Below, one piece after another: positions 36,132 to 45,415 of a DNA stretch of 64,000 nucleotides. The DNA comes from Mycobacterium shimoidei. Its GTDB lineage: Bacteria > Actinomycetota > Actinomycetes > Mycobacteriales > Mycobacteriaceae. Where the stretch lies: positions 186,001 through 250,000 of the forward strand of contig LQPU01000037.1 of assembly GCA_002101905.1 (NCBI GenBank), written 5' to 3'. The translations under genes were made by a program, and so were the position numbers. Positions within the stretch are counted from its first letter, which is position 1; each line of letters opens with the position of its first letter. The notes beneath the pieces were generated by a model. It was not told the origin of the DNA and searched no databases. It saw only the letters and a list, made by a program, of their open reading frames with translations.

Positions 36132-36520
36132 GCATCGTCGGAATCGGGATCGACCTGGTGTCCATCCCGGAGTTCGCCGATCAGGTCGACCAACCAGGGA
36201 CGGTCTTCGCCGAAACGTTCACACCGGGTGAGCGCCGCGACGCGTCGGACAAGAGCTCGTCGGCTGCGCGGCACCTCGCCGCTCGCTGGGCAGCCAAGGA
36301 GGCAGTGATCAAGGCCTGGTCGGGCTCGCGGTTCTCGCAACGGCCGGTGCTCCCGGAGGCGATTCACCGCGACATCGAGGTGGTCACCGACATGTGGGGG
36401 CGGCCACGAGTCCGGCTCACCGGGGCGATCGCCGAGCACCTCAAGAACGTGACGATCCATGTATCGCTGACCCACGAAGCCGATACGGCGGCTGCAGTGG
36501 CCATCTTGGAAGTGGACTAG
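36128..36520 (+). CDS. acpS: Holo-[acyl-carrier-protein] synthase
   Basis: 130-aa phosphopantetheinyl transferase that transfers 4'-phosphopantetheine from CoA to the ACP of FAS-I. It has the AcpS signatures GIGIDLVSIPEFA (Mg-binding Asp) and RWAAKEAVIKAW, with the catalytic Glu and Lys. The GTG start overlaps the fas stop, so the modifying enzyme is translationally coupled to its substrate. It ends 6 bp before the convergent response-regulator gene. Confidence 0.97.
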   Translation: MSIVGIGIDLVSIPEFADQVDQPGTVFAETFTPGERRDASDKSSSAARHLAARWAAKEAVIKAWSGSRFSQRPVLPEAIHRDIEVVTDMWGRPRVRLTGAIAEHLKNVTIHVSLTHEADTAAAVAILEVD

Positions 36521-36526
36521 CGCAAC

Positions 36527-37186
36527 CTATTCGTCCAGGCCGTGCTCGATCGCGTAGCGGGTCAACTCGACCCGATTGGCCACCTGCAGCTTTCGGAAAG
36601 TCGCCTGCACGTGGTTTTCCACCGTGCGATGACTCAGCGACAGCTTGGATGCAATCTGCTTGGCGGACAAGCCTTTCGCTACATATCGCAGCACCTCGGT
36701 TTCCCGCTCGGTGAGGCTGGGGGTGGCCGGTCCGGCATCCGGGCGGCGGGCCATGCGCCGATATTCGCCCAGCACCCGCCCGGCCAGGCCCGGAGTGAAC
36801 ACGGCCCGGCCCGCCGCGGTCGCCCGCACCGCCTCAGCCAGCTCGGACTTCGAGGCGCTCTTGACCAGATATCCGGTCGCGCCGGCCTTGACGGCTTGCA
36901 GGACGTCGTCGCGTTCGTCGGAGGCCGACAGCACCAACACCCGCGTCGACGGTGACACCGCAAGCACCTCCGTCGTCGCCTGCACGCCGTCACCGTCGGC
37001 CAGCCGCATGTCCATCACCACCACATCGGGCTTGACCACACCGGCGCGCCGCCGTGCCGCGGCCACCCCGTCGGCGGTTGCGACCACAGTGAACCCGTCT
37101 TCGGTCAGGTCACGGGCGACGGCGTCGCGCCAGATGGGATGGTCGTCGACCACCATCACTGTCGGCGCGGGACGGTGAGCTCCCAT
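36527..37186 (-). CDS. NarL/LuxR-family response regulator
   Basis: 219-aa two-component response regulator: receiver domain at residues 8-125 with acidic pair D14-D15, phosphoacceptor Asp59 (VVVMDMRLADG) and switch Ser/Lys (VLSAS, LVKSASK), then a LuxR helix-turn-helix at about 155-215 (SLTERETEVLRYVAKGLSAKQIA, SHRTVENHV). The start overlaps the upstream histidine kinase by 31 bp. It converges on acpS. Targets unknown. Confidence 0.93.
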   Translation of the reverse strand: MGAHRPAPTVMVVDDHPIWRDAVARDLTEDGFTVVATADGVAAARRRAGVVKPDVVVMDMRLADGDGVQATTEVLAVSPSTRVLVLSASDERDDVLQAVKAGATGYLVKSASKSELAEAVRATAAGRAVFTPGLAGRVLGEYRRMARRPDAGPATPSLTERETEVLRYVAKGLSAKQIASKLSLSHRTVENHVQATFRKLQVANRVELTRYAIEHGLDE

Positions 37187-38292
37187 TCGGTCCCTTCCCC
37201 AGCGTCGGTATGCAATTGTGCGTTGCCACCCAGCGATTCCACCCGTCCCACAATCGATTTCGAGATCCCGACGCGGCCATGCCGGATCGCCTCTGCCAGC
37301 CGGCCCGCGGCGATGCCGACACCGTCGTCGCGAACGGTCACCGTAACTGAATCGCCGAGGTCTTCCAGCAGCACGAACGCCCTCGCCGCAGCGCCGGCGT
37401 GTGCACGCACGTTGTCCAGGGCGTTGCCGACTGCGGCGTCCAATTCCGTCGCCACGTAGCGCTGCAGTGGTACCGGTGTGCCCGGCAGGCTCATCGACAC
37501 GCCGTCGGCCTCGCGGCGGCTCAACAGTGTGCGCAGATCAACCGTGGTTTCATCGCTGTCGACGTCGATTTCGACCGAGCTCACCCATCGCCGCAGCGCG
37601 CGTTCCTGCTCGCTGGCCAATTCGCCCAGTTCCGCTGTGGGTCCACCAATTTCATTGCCGCGCTTGGCTACCAGCGCCAGAACCTGCATGACACCGTCGT
37701 GCACCTCGCGAGACAGCCGCTCGCGCTCCTCGACTGCGGCGGACAGTCGCGCCGCTCGTTGCAGTTCGTCGTGGGCGCGTCGCGCGGTCGCAGCCGCCAT
37801 ACCGACCGCCAAACCGACGGCCAGCTCGACGATGATGGTCGCGTTACGACCGAGGTTGAGGTTGACTGCGCCCTTCAGCGCTGCGCTGGCGGCCATCACC
37901 ACCGCACCGGTCAACATTCCACCTGCCGAGCCGAATTGGATTGCCGCCGAGATCGTGGCGTTGGTCGCCCACAATGTCGTCGGCCAGGACTGGTTGTCCA
38001 GCGCCCACGGCCGGGACGCAACCACCTCAGTGGACAGCATCAGCGCCACCACGACGACAATCTCGGTGAGAACCCACGGCGTCCGCCGGCCGAACCCGCG
38101 TAGGTAGGCGACTGCGCAGGCTGCGCTCCAGCCGATCAGCACGGCGAACAACACCCAACCCAGCACCGGTCGTCGCAGATCCGAGTTGACCGCGATCTGA
38201 AAACCCAGCGCGTAAAGGCAACTCAGCAGCCGGAACACCTGCGCCGCCCGCCAGAGCGGTGTCACCGGGTCCTGACCGCGGGTCGCCACCAC
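37156..38292 (-). CDS. Sensor histidine kinase (DesK/NarX-like, MacS type)
   Basis: About 378 aa. The N-terminal half has five or so hydrophobic segments (LGWVLFAVLIGWSAACAVAYL, WVLTEIVVVVALML, GGMLTGAVVMAASAAL, IVELAVGLAVGMA) with little periplasmic domain, suggesting membrane or intramembrane sensing. HisKA_3 follows with phospho-His in LSREVHDGVMQVL, and the ATPase has the N-box (AVGNALDNVRAHA) and DDGVGIA. The start is uncertain: GTG 38292 or 38289 lies just before the conserved DPVTPLWRAAQVFRLL; the longer open frame runs antisense through the divergent peptidase. Its partner overlaps downstream. Confidence 0.88.
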   Translation of the reverse strand: MVATRGQDPVTPLWRAAQVFRLLSCLYALGFQIAVNSDLRRPVLGWVLFAVLIGWSAACAVAYLRGFGRRTPWVLTEIVVVVALMLSTEVVASRPWALDNQSWPTTLWATNATISAAIQFGSAGGMLTGAVVMAASAALKGAVNLNLGRNATIIVELAVGLAVGMAAATARRAHDELQRAARLSAAVEERERLSREVHDGVMQVLALVAKRGNEIGGPTAELGELASEQERALRRWVSSVEIDVDSDETTVDLRTLLSRREADGVSMSLPGTPVPLQRYVATELDAAVGNALDNVRAHAGAAARAFVLLEDLGDSVTVTVRDDGVGIAAGRLAEAIRHGRVGISKSIVGRVESLGGNAQLHTDAGEGTEWELTVPRRQ

Positions 38293-38319
38293 GGGCTCAG
38301 CATAACTAGTCTCGACACC

Positions 38320-39645
38320 ATGAGTGACCTGGTCGAACGCGTCCGCGAGGTGCTGCCGTCGGTACGGCAGGATCTGGAGAACCTGATCCGTATCGAATCG
38401 GTGTGGGCCGATCCGACGCGGCGCGACCAAGTGCACCGCAGTGCCAACGCGGTCGCGGAGCTGCTGTCGCAGGCCGGTTTTGATGATGTTCAGATCGTCA
38501 GCGCCGAGGGAGCACCGGCTGTCATCGGTCGTCATCCGGCGCCGCCGGGAGCTCCGACCGTGCTGCTCTACGCCCACCACGACGTCCAGCCGGAAGGCGA
38601 CCACGCTCAGTGGTCATCGCCGCCGTTCGAGCCGACCGAACGCAACGGCCGGCTCTACGGGCGCGGCAGCGCCGACGACAAGGCGGGCATCGCAACGCAT
38701 TTGGCGGCCTTCAAGGCGCACGGCGGCAAACCCCCGGTCGGGGTCACGGTGTTCGTCGAAGGCGAGGAGGAGTCTGGCTCGCCGTCGCTGGGGCGCTTAC
38801 TGGCCGCACATCGTGACGCGCTGGCCGCCGACGTCATCGTGATCGCGGACTCCGACAACTGGAGCAGCGATGTCCCGTCGCTGACGGTGTCGTTGCGCGG
38901 GCTGGCCGACTGTGTGGTCGAAGTCGCCACCTTGCAGCATGGCCTGCATTCCGGCATCTGGGGTGGTGTGGTCCCCGACGCGCTGAGCGTGTTGGTACGG
39001 CTGCTGGCCAGCCTGCACGACGACGACGGCAACGTGGCGGTGGCCGGCCTGCACGAAAGCACCGCCCCCGCGGTGGACTACCCGGCTGAACGTGTCCGCG
39101 CCGAAACCGGGCTGCTCGACGGGGTCAGCGAGATCGGCACTGGTTCAGTGCCGCAACGACTCTGGGCAAAGCCGGCCATCACCGTGGTCGGCATCGACAC
39201 CACATCCGTTGCCGCGGCTTCGAATACATTGATTCCGCGGGCGCGGGCCAAGGTCAGCCTGCGCATCGCTCCTGGCGGAGACGCGGTTGCCCACCTGGAC
39301 GCACTGCGCAATCACCTGGAAACGCATGCGCCGTGGGGCGCGCACGTGACGGTCACGCCCGGCGAAATCGGCCAGCCCTACGTGATCGACGCCAGCGGAC
39401 CGGTCTACGACGTCGCGCGCGCGGCCTTCCGCCAGGCGTGGGGCGCGGATCCGATCGACATGGGGATGGGCGGGTCGATCCCGTTCATCGCCGAATTCGC
39501 CGCCGCGTTCCCGCAAGCCACGATCCTGGTGACCGGCGTGGAAGACCCTGCCACGCAAGCGCACAGCGTCAACGAGAGCCTGCACCTCGGTGTACTGGAA
39601 CGGGCTGCGACCGCCGAAGCGCTGCTACTGGCCGGCCTGGCCTAG
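38320..39645 (+). CDS. M20-family metallopeptidase (Rv2522c-like dipeptidase)
   Basis: 441-aa zinc aminoacyl-dipeptidase/carboxypeptidase-like enzyme. Metal and catalytic residues are visible: H-x-D ([13 protein letters not shown]), the bridging Asp ([10 protein letters not shown]), the general-base Glu pair (VEGEEESGS), and later His and Asp ligands ([18 protein letters not shown]). A lid/dimerisation domain lies between about 190 and 310. It diverges from the histidine kinase and converges, with a 4-bp overlap, on bcp. The neighbourhood matches M. tuberculosis. Confidence 0.9.
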   Translation: MSDLVERVREVLPSVRQDLENLIRIESVWADPTRRDQVHRSANAVAELLSQAGFDDVQIVSAEGAPAVIGRHPAPPGAPTVLLYAHHDVQPEGDHAQWSSPPFEPTERNGRLYGRGSADDKAGIATHLAAFKAHGGKPPVGVTVFVEGEEESGSPSLGRLLAAHRDALAADVIVIADSDNWSSDVPSLTVSLRGLADCVVEVATLQHGLHSGIWGGVVPDALSVLVRLLASLHDDDGNVAVAGLHESTAPAVDYPAERVRAETGLLDGVSEIGTGSVPQRLWAKPAITVVGIDTTSVAAASNTLIPRARAKVSLRIAPGGDAVAHLDALRNHLETHAPWGAHVTVTPGEIGQPYVIDASGPVYDVARAAFRQAWGADPIDMGMGGSIPFIAEFAAAFPQATILVTGVEDPATQAHSVNESLHLGVLERAATAEALLLAGLA

Positions 39646-40115
39646 ACGGACAGGTCGCGTCGCAGTTTGGCGACATGGCCGGTGGCCTTGACGTTGTACT
39701 GCGCGACGGCGATCTTGCCCTTCTCGTCGACGACGAATGTGGACCGGATGACCCCCTGGACGGTCTTGCCGTACATCTGCTTTTCGCCATAGGCGCCCCA
39801 GGCGGTCAACACCTTGCGGTCCGGATCGGACAGCAGCGGAAAGGTCAGGCCTTCGGCGTCACGGAATTTCGCCAGCTTGGCCGGTTTGTCGGGGGAGATG
39901 CCGATGACGTCTAGGCCGGCCCCGTTGAGGTCTTTCAGGTTGTCGCGGAAGTCGCAGGCTTGTTTGGTGCAGCCCGGGGTCATCGCAGCCGGGTAGAAGT
40001 AGACGATCACCTTGCGGCCCTTGAAGTCGGACAGCTTCACGGTCTTGCCGTCGGCGTCGGGCAGGCTGAAGGCCGGCGCTTTGTCGCCGGGCTGCAGGCG
40101 TGCGGTTTCGGTCAA
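39642..40115 (-). CDS. bcp: Thiol peroxidase, bacterioferritin comigratory protein (peroxiredoxin Q)
   Basis: 157-aa peroxiredoxin of the BCP/PrxQ class reducing hydrogen and organic peroxides with thioredoxin-type donors. The peroxidatic Cys49 and resolving Cys54 sit in [11 protein letters not shown], the usual five-residue spacing. The TTG at 40115 is the chosen start: it has an AAAGGG ribosome site and matches the 157-aa length of M. tuberculosis Bcp; the open frame upstream runs antisense to the DUF3618 gene. It overlaps the convergent peptidase gene by 4 bp. Confidence 0.93.
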   Translation of the reverse strand: MTETARLQPGDKAPAFSLPDADGKTVKLSDFKGRKVIVYFYPAAMTPGCTKQACDFRDNLKDLNGAGLDVIGISPDKPAKLAKFRDAEGLTFPLLSDPDRKVLTAWGAYGEKQMYGKTVQGVIRSTFVVDEKGKIAVAQYNVKATGHVAKLRRDLSV

Positions 40116-40199
40116 CGCGGGTCCCTTTCTGTTCACCGGGCCGGTGGGATCAGCACCGGCTGCTCTAGGGTAGTGCCGAAGACGACAGGGAGGACCACA

Positions 40200-40427
40200 G
40201 TGGCGGATCGCGATCCCGACGCCATCAAGCGCGACATCGACCAGGCGCGCAACCAGCTGGCCACGACCGTCGACTCGCTTGCCGAGCGGGCCAATCCCCG
40301 CCGGATCGCCGACGATGCCAAGACCCGCCTTCTCGCCTTTATCAAAAAGCCGGTCGTGGCGGTGTCGCTGGCCGGAATCGGGGCGCTGGCCATCGTCGTG
40401 GTAGTCCGCCGGATCCGCAACCGCTGA
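40200..40427 (+). CDS. DUF3618 small membrane protein (Rv2520c-like)
   Basis: 75-aa protein: an N-terminal charged helix ([25 protein letters not shown], the DUF3618 signature) followed by one C-terminal transmembrane helix ([17 protein letters not shown]) and a basic tail. GTG 40200 follows an AGGGAGG ribosome site and gives the same length as M. tuberculosis Rv2520c. It diverges from bcp with 84 bp between starts. Function unknown; related proteins accompany phage-shock-like membrane modules. Confidence 0.85.
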   Translation: MADRDPDAIKRDIDQARNQLATTVDSLAERANPRRIADDAKTRLLAFIKKPVVAVSLAGIGALAIVVVVRRIRNR

Positions 40428-40545
40428 CGGGATCCGGTGGTAGCGAACATTGCCGCGCCTGCTGTCAGAGCGACCGCGGCGCTCAGCAAAAGGCGTCATG
40501 GTCATTCGAGGGAATCCGGCGGCGCCTGGCTGTGCGGCGATCCGC

Positions 40546-40565
40546 CAGAAATGTTGCCGCCAACA
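40546..40565 (-). terminator. Possible weak terminator after tRNA-Lys
   Basis: Reading leftward, TGTTG-GCGG-CAACA forms a 5-bp hairpin directly followed by TTTCTGG, 6 bp past the tRNA 3' end. Short stem and short T-run make it weak. Confidence 0.35.
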
Positions 40566-40571
40566 GGGGCG

Positions 40572-40647
<76 letters not shown>

Positions 40648-40736
40648 CTGGTTTTATCGACACGCAACGATAACAAGCTCTCCGCCGCCGGGTGAAATCG
40701 CCGACTGGAAGCGCTGTGGTTGCTGGTTAACCCCTA

Positions 40737-40747
40737 GACTACTAGTC
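40737..40747. promoter_or_regulatory. Dyad GACTA-C-TAGTC upstream of ldtB
   Basis: Perfect 5-bp arms around one base, overlapping a possible -10 hexamer TAGACT, about 43 bp before the ldtB start. Candidate promoter/operator. Confidence 0.35.
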
Positions 40748-40789
40748 AGTGGAACTGGGTTGACGGTTCACGAGGGGATCAGCGGTTAG

Positions 40790-42004
40790 ATGGCAGGTCA
40801 GTCGATGACGCGCGCGCGACGCCTTCGGCGCTGGCTGGCGGCGCTGATGGTGCCGCTGGCGGTTGCTGGCGTCGGTGCCTGCGGCAGCGACACCAGTGCG
40901 CCCGCCGAGAAGGTCATCTTCGACAAGGGCACGCCGTTTGCCGACCTGCTGGTTCCCAAGCTCACCGCCTCGGTGACCGACGGCGCCGTCGGGGTGGCTG
41001 TCGACGCCCCGGTGACGGTCAGCGCCGACAACGGCGTCCTGGCCTCGGTCACGATGGTCAACCAGAACGGGCGGTCCGTCGACGGGCAGCTCAGCCCTGA
41101 TGGCGTGCACTGGAAGACCACCGAACCACTCGGCTACAACCGCCGCTACACCCTGACCGCCAAAGCGCGTGGGCTTGGCGGGGTGGCCACCCGCCAGATG
41201 ACGTTCCAGACCCAGTCGCCGGATTACCTCACGATGCCCTATGTCGTCCCTCGCGACGGCGAGGTCGTCGGGGTCGGCCAGCCGGTGGCGATCCGGTTCG
41301 ATGAGAACATCGGCAACCGCGCGGCTGCTGAGAAGGCCATTACCGTGACCACCGATCCCCCTGTCGAGGGGGCGTTTTACTGGCTGAATAACCGCGAGGT
41401 GCGGTGGAGGCCAAAGGAATACTGGAAGCCCGGCACATCGGTGCATGTGGCGGTCAACACGTACGGCGTCGACCTGGGTGACGGGGTGTTCGGGGAGGAC
41501 AACATCAGCACCCACTTCACCATCGGTGATGAGGTCATCGCGACCGCCGACGACGCGACCAAGACGTTGACGGTGCGGGTCAACGGCGAGGTCGTCAAGA
41601 CGATGCCGATCTCGATGGGCAAGGACAGCACACCGACCGCCAACGGCATCTACATCATCGGGGATCGGTTCGCGCATATGATCATGGATTCGTCGACCTA
41701 CGGCGTTCCGGTGAACTCGCCCAACGGTTATCGCACCGAGGTGGACTACGCGACCCAGATGTCCTACAGCGGGGTGTTCGTGCACTCCGCGCCGTGGTCG
41801 GTGGGCGCCCAGGGCCACACCAACACCAGCCACGGCTGCCTGAATGTCAGCCCCAGCAACGCGCGGTGGTTCTACGACAACACCAAGCGCGGCGACATCG
41901 TCGAGGTCATCAACACCGTCGGGCCGACGCTGCCGGGAACCGAAGGCCTGGGCGACTGGAACATCCCGTGGGAGCAATGGCGCGCCGGTAACGCGAACGC
42001 GTGA
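40790..42004 (+). CDS. ldtB: L,D-transpeptidase, lipoprotein (LdtMt2/LppS)
   Basis: 404-aa enzyme forming 3-3 cross-links between meso-diaminopimelate residues of peptidoglycan, the carbapenem target in mycobacteria. N-terminal lipoprotein signal with lipobox VGAC (Cys31), then two immunoglobulin-like domains (about 50-250) and the YkuD catalytic domain with VFVHSAPWS and [11 protein letters not shown], nucleophile Cys350, and the C-terminal WEQW extension. M. tuberculosis Rv2518c is 408 aa with the same layout. It follows tRNA-Lys. Confidence 0.96.
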   Translation: MAGQSMTRARRLRRWLAALMVPLAVAGVGACGSDTSAPAEKVIFDKGTPFADLLVPKLTASVTDGAVGVAVDAPVTVSADNGVLASVTMVNQNGRSVDGQLSPDGVHWKTTEPLGYNRRYTLTAKARGLGGVATRQMTFQTQSPDYLTMPYVVPRDGEVVGVGQPVAIRFDENIGNRAAAEKAITVTTDPPVEGAFYWLNNREVRWRPKEYWKPGTSVHVAVNTYGVDLGDGVFGEDNISTHFTIGDEVIATADDATKTLTVRVNGEVVKTMPISMGKDSTPTANGIYIIGDRFAHMIMDSSTYGVPVNSPNGYRTEVDYATQMSYSGVFVHSAPWSVGAQGHTNTSHGCLNVSPSNARWFYDNTKRGDIVEVINTVGPTLPGTEGLGDWNIPWEQWRAGNANA

Positions 42005-42163
42005 CGGCTAGGCCAGCGCAGCCATAGTTGCCGTTTCGTCGGCAAGACCGCTGATTCCGGATGGCTGACAGGACGACCACGAGGACTCCAGGTGTCGCTG
42101 ATGTGGCACCGTCGGCGAAAATTTCCGCAAAAGTGACATCGGCAGCGGCGATAAACTCCCAGG

Positions 42164-42373
42164 ATGGCGCAGACGATGACCACCGATACGCCTGCGCTGG
42201 TCAACGCGGCCAGGGACTTCGAGCGAACCGCTGGGGAGATTGTGGGCGTTATCGCGCGCGTACGGCAGGCGGCGGGCGAGTTCGACAGCCATTGGCAAGG
42301 TGCAGCCGCCAAGGCCGCTCAGGGTGCGTTAGCGCAGTTCAACGTACCGATCCCCAAGCTGCCGAAGTCGTGA
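42164..42373 (+). CDS. Small WXG100-like protein, short C-terminus
   Basis: 69-aa protein similar to ESAT-6/CFP-10-type WXG100 proteins: N-terminal helix (TDTPALVNAARDFERTAGEIVGVIARVRQA), the W-x-G turn (HWQGAAAK) at about residue 43, then only a short second helix ending in a proline-rich tail. Typical family members are about 100 aa, so the second helix is half-length; no continuation was found in the neighbouring frames. Start may be ATG 42164 or ATG 42176. Its stop overlaps the start of a 4-TM protein gene (GTGA). No YxxxD/E export motif is visible after W-x-G. Confidence 0.68.
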   Translation: MAQTMTTDTPALVNAARDFERTAGEIVGVIARVRQAAGEFDSHWQGAAAKAAQGALAQFNVPIPKLPKS

Positions 42374-42834
42374 TCAACACAAAACGGGCGCTACTTCTGT
42401 TGCCGATCTACCTGGTCGGCATGATTGCCGTCGATGTGCTGTTCGATGCGGCCAGTCCCGCTAGCAGCACAACTGTCCCCATGTGGATGGTGGTCGGGTT
42501 CATCATTTGCGCGCTGGCCGTTGCCGTCATCGTGCTTTGGTATCTCGTCAGGCGGACGAGCGGCAAGGTTCCCGAGCAGCGGCACGGTGCCTACATGGCG
42601 CTGCTTGCGGCGATCTTAGTGTCGGGCTTCGTCAGCGACGCTCTGAAAGGTGTCGCCTCGCTGCTGTTAGGCGGTCACCCCTGGTGGGTGTTGGTGCCGA
42701 TTTACATTCTCGGCTATGCGGTGATGTTGGCTGTGCTCGTTTACGCGACGAACGTGCTCAGTCGACGCAATCGCAGGCTGAGACCGCCTCAGCACCAGCC
42801 GACCTCACGCTCCAGCGCTATTCAACAAGAGTGA
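42370..42834 (+). CDS. Four-TM membrane protein of unknown function
   Basis: 154-aa protein with four predicted membrane helices (LLLLPIYLVGMIAVDVLF; MWMVVGFIICALAVAVIVLW; YMALLAAILVSGFVSDAL; WVLVPIYILGYAVMLAVLVY) and a basic, polar C-terminus. No catalytic motif seen. The GTG start at 42370 overlaps the WXG100-like stop, giving the likely true N-terminus; a longer frame exists but reads through the WXG gene out of frame. Coupling suggests the two products act together, perhaps as a small membrane-associated pair. Confidence 0.72.
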   Translation: MINTKRALLLLPIYLVGMIAVDVLFDAASPASSTTVPMWMVVGFIICALAVAVIVLWYLVRRTSGKVPEQRHGAYMALLAAILVSGFVSDALKGVASLLLGGHPWWVLVPIYILGYAVMLAVLVYATNVLSRRNRRLRPPQHQPTSRSSAIQQE

Positions 42835-42977
42835 AGCTTCGGGCCAATCGTTGGAGGCTATTCGAGTGGCAATCCGACCCTCGCTTTCACAACAACGCGA
42901 GGAGTCGATTGCGGGCAATCGTCGGCAGCAGCCCCGCGGTTTTCCGTCCTAGGAACGCTAAGGGCCCAAGGCGGCCG

Positions 42978-43011
42978 AGAAAGTAAAAAGCCAGTGGGCT
43001 AACACCCGCTG
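42978..43011 (-). terminator. Rho-independent terminator of tRNA-His
   Basis: Reading leftward, just past the tRNA: CAGCGGG-TGTTAG-CCCACTG (7-bp stem with one C-A mismatch) followed by GCTTTTTACTTTCT. Good stem plus T-run, one of the few classical intrinsic terminators in this window. Confidence 0.7.
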
Positions 43012-43017
43012 ATTCGG

Positions 43018-43091
43018 GGTGGCTGACGGGACTCGAACCCGCGACACCCAGGATCACAACCTGGTGCTCTACCAGCTGAACTACAGCCACC
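43018..43091 (-). tRNA. tRNA-His (GUG anticodon)
   Basis: Complement gives acceptor GTGGCTG/CAGCCAC with an extra 5' G at -1 opposite C73, the identity element of tRNA-His; anticodon loop TTGTGAT gives GUG; T arm GGTTCGAGTC. CCA is not encoded. Confidence 0.96.
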
Positions 43092-43127
43092 ATCGCCGCC
43101 AGCCCCTAGCCGGCGGCGACGTCGATA

Positions 43128-43793
43128 CTAGCCGCTCGGGTGCTCGGCAGCCGAATCGATATTGTCCGGGGTGTTCGTCACACCGCCGAGCTCGGCGGCG
43201 ATCGCCGCGATATCGCTGGTAGCCGGTCCCGGCGGCGGCACAAACGCGGTGCGCCGGTAGAACTGCAGTTCCCGGATGGATTCGTGGATATCGGCCAGGG
43301 CGCGGTGCGCCAGCCCCTTGGTCGGCTGGCCGAAATAGATGCGCGGATACCAGCGTCGGCACAATTCCTTGATTGAGCTGACGTCGATCATCCGGTAGTG
43401 CAGGTAGGAGTCCAGAGCGGGCATGTCGCGGGCGATGAACCCACGGTCGGTCGCGATCGAATTACCCGCCAGCGGCGCCGTCTTGGGCTGTTTGACGTGC
43501 TCACGGATGTAGTCGAGGACCATGGTCTCCGCGGTGGCCAGATCGACGGTGGATGCCCGCACCTCGTCGATCAGGCCCGAGCGGGTGTGCATATCCCGGA
43601 CGACGTCGATCATCGAGGACAGCGCCGCGTCGTCGACATGAATCACCACGTCGATCCCGTCGCCGAGAATGTTCAGCTCCCCATCGGTGACCAGCACGGC
43701 GATCTCGATCAAGCGGTCCGAGCGCAGGTCAAGCCCGGTCATCTCGCAGTCGATCCACACCAGCTCGTCGTGCGCAGGGCTCACAGTCATCAC
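43128..43793 (-). CDS. orn: Oligoribonuclease
   Basis: 221-aa 3'-5' exonuclease that degrades 2-5-nt RNA (and pGpG) to mononucleotides. It is a DEDDh enzyme: Exo [11 protein letters not shown], Exo [12 protein letters not shown], Exo [14 protein letters not shown]. The C-terminal 35 or so residues (PPPGPATSD...) are an unstructured mycobacterial extension. Start is ATG 43793 or 43790 (two consecutive Met). It diverges from the DUF853 ATPase by 89 bp. Corresponds to Rv2511. Confidence 0.95.
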   Translation of the reverse strand: MMTVSPAHDELVWIDCEMTGLDLRSDRLIEIAVLVTDGELNILGDGIDVVIHVDDAALSSMIDVVRDMHTRSGLIDEVRASTVDLATAETMVLDYIREHVKQPKTAPLAGNSIATDRGFIARDMPALDSYLHYRMIDVSSIKELCRRWYPRIYFGQPTKGLAHRALADIHESIRELQFYRRTAFVPPPGPATSDIAAIAAELGGVTNTPDNIDSAAEHPSG

Positions 43794-43882
43794 ACGTTAG
43801 CCGCAGCCCCTGCCGACCGGTGCAGGTGCCAGTAATGTCGTCGTCCAGGGCCGGCACCACCAGTTGGGAGAGGACGCGCGTT

Positions 43883-45412
43883 ATGAGCACTGATTCGGCA
43901 GCGACTCCCGCAAAGCAGATCGCGGCCGGCTACAAGGTCGAGGGTCAGGCCCTGGAGTTGGGCACAGTGGTCGTCGACGGCGCGCCAAACCCGGCAGCCC
44001 AGGTCCGCATTCCGCTGGCCACCGTCAACCGGCACGGCCTGGTGGCCGGGGCGACGGGCACCGGAAAAACCAAAACGCTGCAGCTGATCGCCAAGCAGTT
44101 GTCGGCGGCCGGCGTGCCGGTGCTGATGGCCGACGTCAAGGGTGACCTGTCCGGCCTGGCACGCCCGGGCGAGAGCAGCGACAAGATCGCCGCACGCGCC
44201 AAAGAAACAGGGGATAACTGGCAGCAAGCCAGCTTTCCGGTGGAGTTCCTTTCGCTGGGGACCGAAGGCATTGGCGTGCCGGTGCGTGCCACCATCGCCA
44301 GCTTCGGCCCTATTCTGCTGTCGAAAGTGTTGGGGCTGAATGCAACTCAAGAATCCACACTCGGTCTGATTTTCCACTGGGCCGAGCAGCAAAAATACGA
44401 GCTGCTGGACCTCAAGGATCTTCGTGCGGTCATCAGCTACCTCACCAGCGATGCGGGCAAGGCCGAACTGAAGTCGCTGGGCGGCGTTTCCGCGACGACG
44501 GCGGGGGTCATCCTGCGCGCACTGGTGAATCTGGAAGCCGAAGGCGCCAACACATTCTTCGGCGAGCCAGAACTCAAGACCGAGGACCTGGTGCGCATCG
44601 ATGACAAAGGGCGCGGAGTGATTTCGCTGCTCGAGCTCGGCGACCAGGCCGCGCGTCCGGTGCTGTTCTCCACGTTCTTGATGTGGCTACTGTCCGACCT
44701 CTTCAAATCCATGCCAGAGATCGGCGACGTCGACAAACCCAAGCTGGTGTTCGTCTTCGACGAGGCACACCTGTTGTTCACCGATGCGTCGAAGGCGTTC
44801 TTGGAACAGGTTGAACAGACCGTCAAGCTGATTCGCTCTCGCGGCGTGGGCGTGTTCTTCTGCACGCAGCTGCCCACCGACATACCCAACGATGTGCTAT
44901 CCCAGCTGGGCGCTCGCATCCAGCACGCCCTGCGTGCGTTCACCCCTGACGACCAGAAAGCGCTGAGCAAGACCGTCCGCACCTACCCGAAAACCGATGT
45001 GTACGACCTGGCTTCGGCGCTGACTTCACTGGGCATCGGCGAAGCCGTGGTCACCGTGCTGTCGGAACGCGGCGCCCCCACACCGGTTGCCTGGACCAGG
45101 CTGCGCTCACCCCGGTCGATGATGGCCGCCATCGGCAACGACGCGATCGCCAAGGAGGCCAAAGCGAGCCCGCTGCATGCTAAGTACGGTCAGACCGTCG
45201 ACCGCGAATCCGCGTACGAGAAGATCACTGCAAAACAGGCGCAGTTAGCCGAGGCTGAAAAGTCCGGTGAGCGCGGCAAGCCCGCGGCGGAGAAGAAGAA
45301 GCCCGGCTGGTTCACGCGGTTCGTCAATAGCCGGGGTTTCCAGACCTTCCTGAATGCGATCGGTAGGGAACTCATCCGGAGCATGTTGGGCAGCGGCCGC
45401 CGCCGGCGCTAG
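43883..45412 (+). CDS. DUF853/HerA-like ATPase (Rv2510c-like)
   Basis: 509-aa P-loop ATPase of the helicase-like DUF853 family. Walker A GATGTGKTKT at about residues 57-66, Walker B LVFVFDEAHLLF, sensor-like FFCTQLPTDIPNDVL and an arginine-finger-type region. C-terminal tail is Lys/Glu-rich with a final basic RRRR. ATG 43883 follows GGGAGAGGA; 21 further upstream codons are open but lack a ribosome site. HerA relatives pump DNA, but the role of the stand-alone DUF853 protein is unknown. Confidence 0.88.
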   Translation: MSTDSAATPAKQIAAGYKVEGQALELGTVVVDGAPNPAAQVRIPLATVNRHGLVAGATGTGKTKTLQLIAKQLSAAGVPVLMADVKGDLSGLARPGESSDKIAARAKETGDNWQQASFPVEFLSLGTEGIGVPVRATIASFGPILLSKVLGLNATQESTLGLIFHWAEQQKYELLDLKDLRAVISYLTSDAGKAELKSLGGVSATTAGVILRALVNLEAEGANTFFGEPELKTEDLVRIDDKGRGVISLLELGDQAARPVLFSTFLMWLLSDLFKSMPEIGDVDKPKLVFVFDEAHLLFTDASKAFLEQVEQTVKLIRSRGVGVFFCTQLPTDIPNDVLSQLGARIQHALRAFTPDDQKALSKTVRTYPKTDVYDLASALTSLGIGEAVVTVLSERGAPTPVAWTRLRSPRSMMAAIGNDAIAKEAKASPLHAKYGQTVDRESAYEKITAKQAQLAEAEKSGERGKPAAEKKKPGWFTRFVNSRGFQTFLNAIGRELIRSMLGSGRRRR

Positions 45413-45415
45413 GCC

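Noticed and set aside
38293..38604. Histidine kinase extension over the peptidase start.
   Set aside because: The extra residues are antisense to the conserved M20 N-terminus and show no domain; homologous sequence begins near the GTG at 38292.
40116..40505. Long N-terminal extension of bcp.
   Set aside because: The extension is antisense to the DUF3618 gene; TTG 40115 has a ribosome site and gives the known protein length.
42061..42370. N-terminal extension of the 4-TM protein (start at 42061).
   Set aside because: This part reads the WXG100-like gene in another frame and has low-complexity composition; the GTG at 42370 overlapping the previous stop is the better start.
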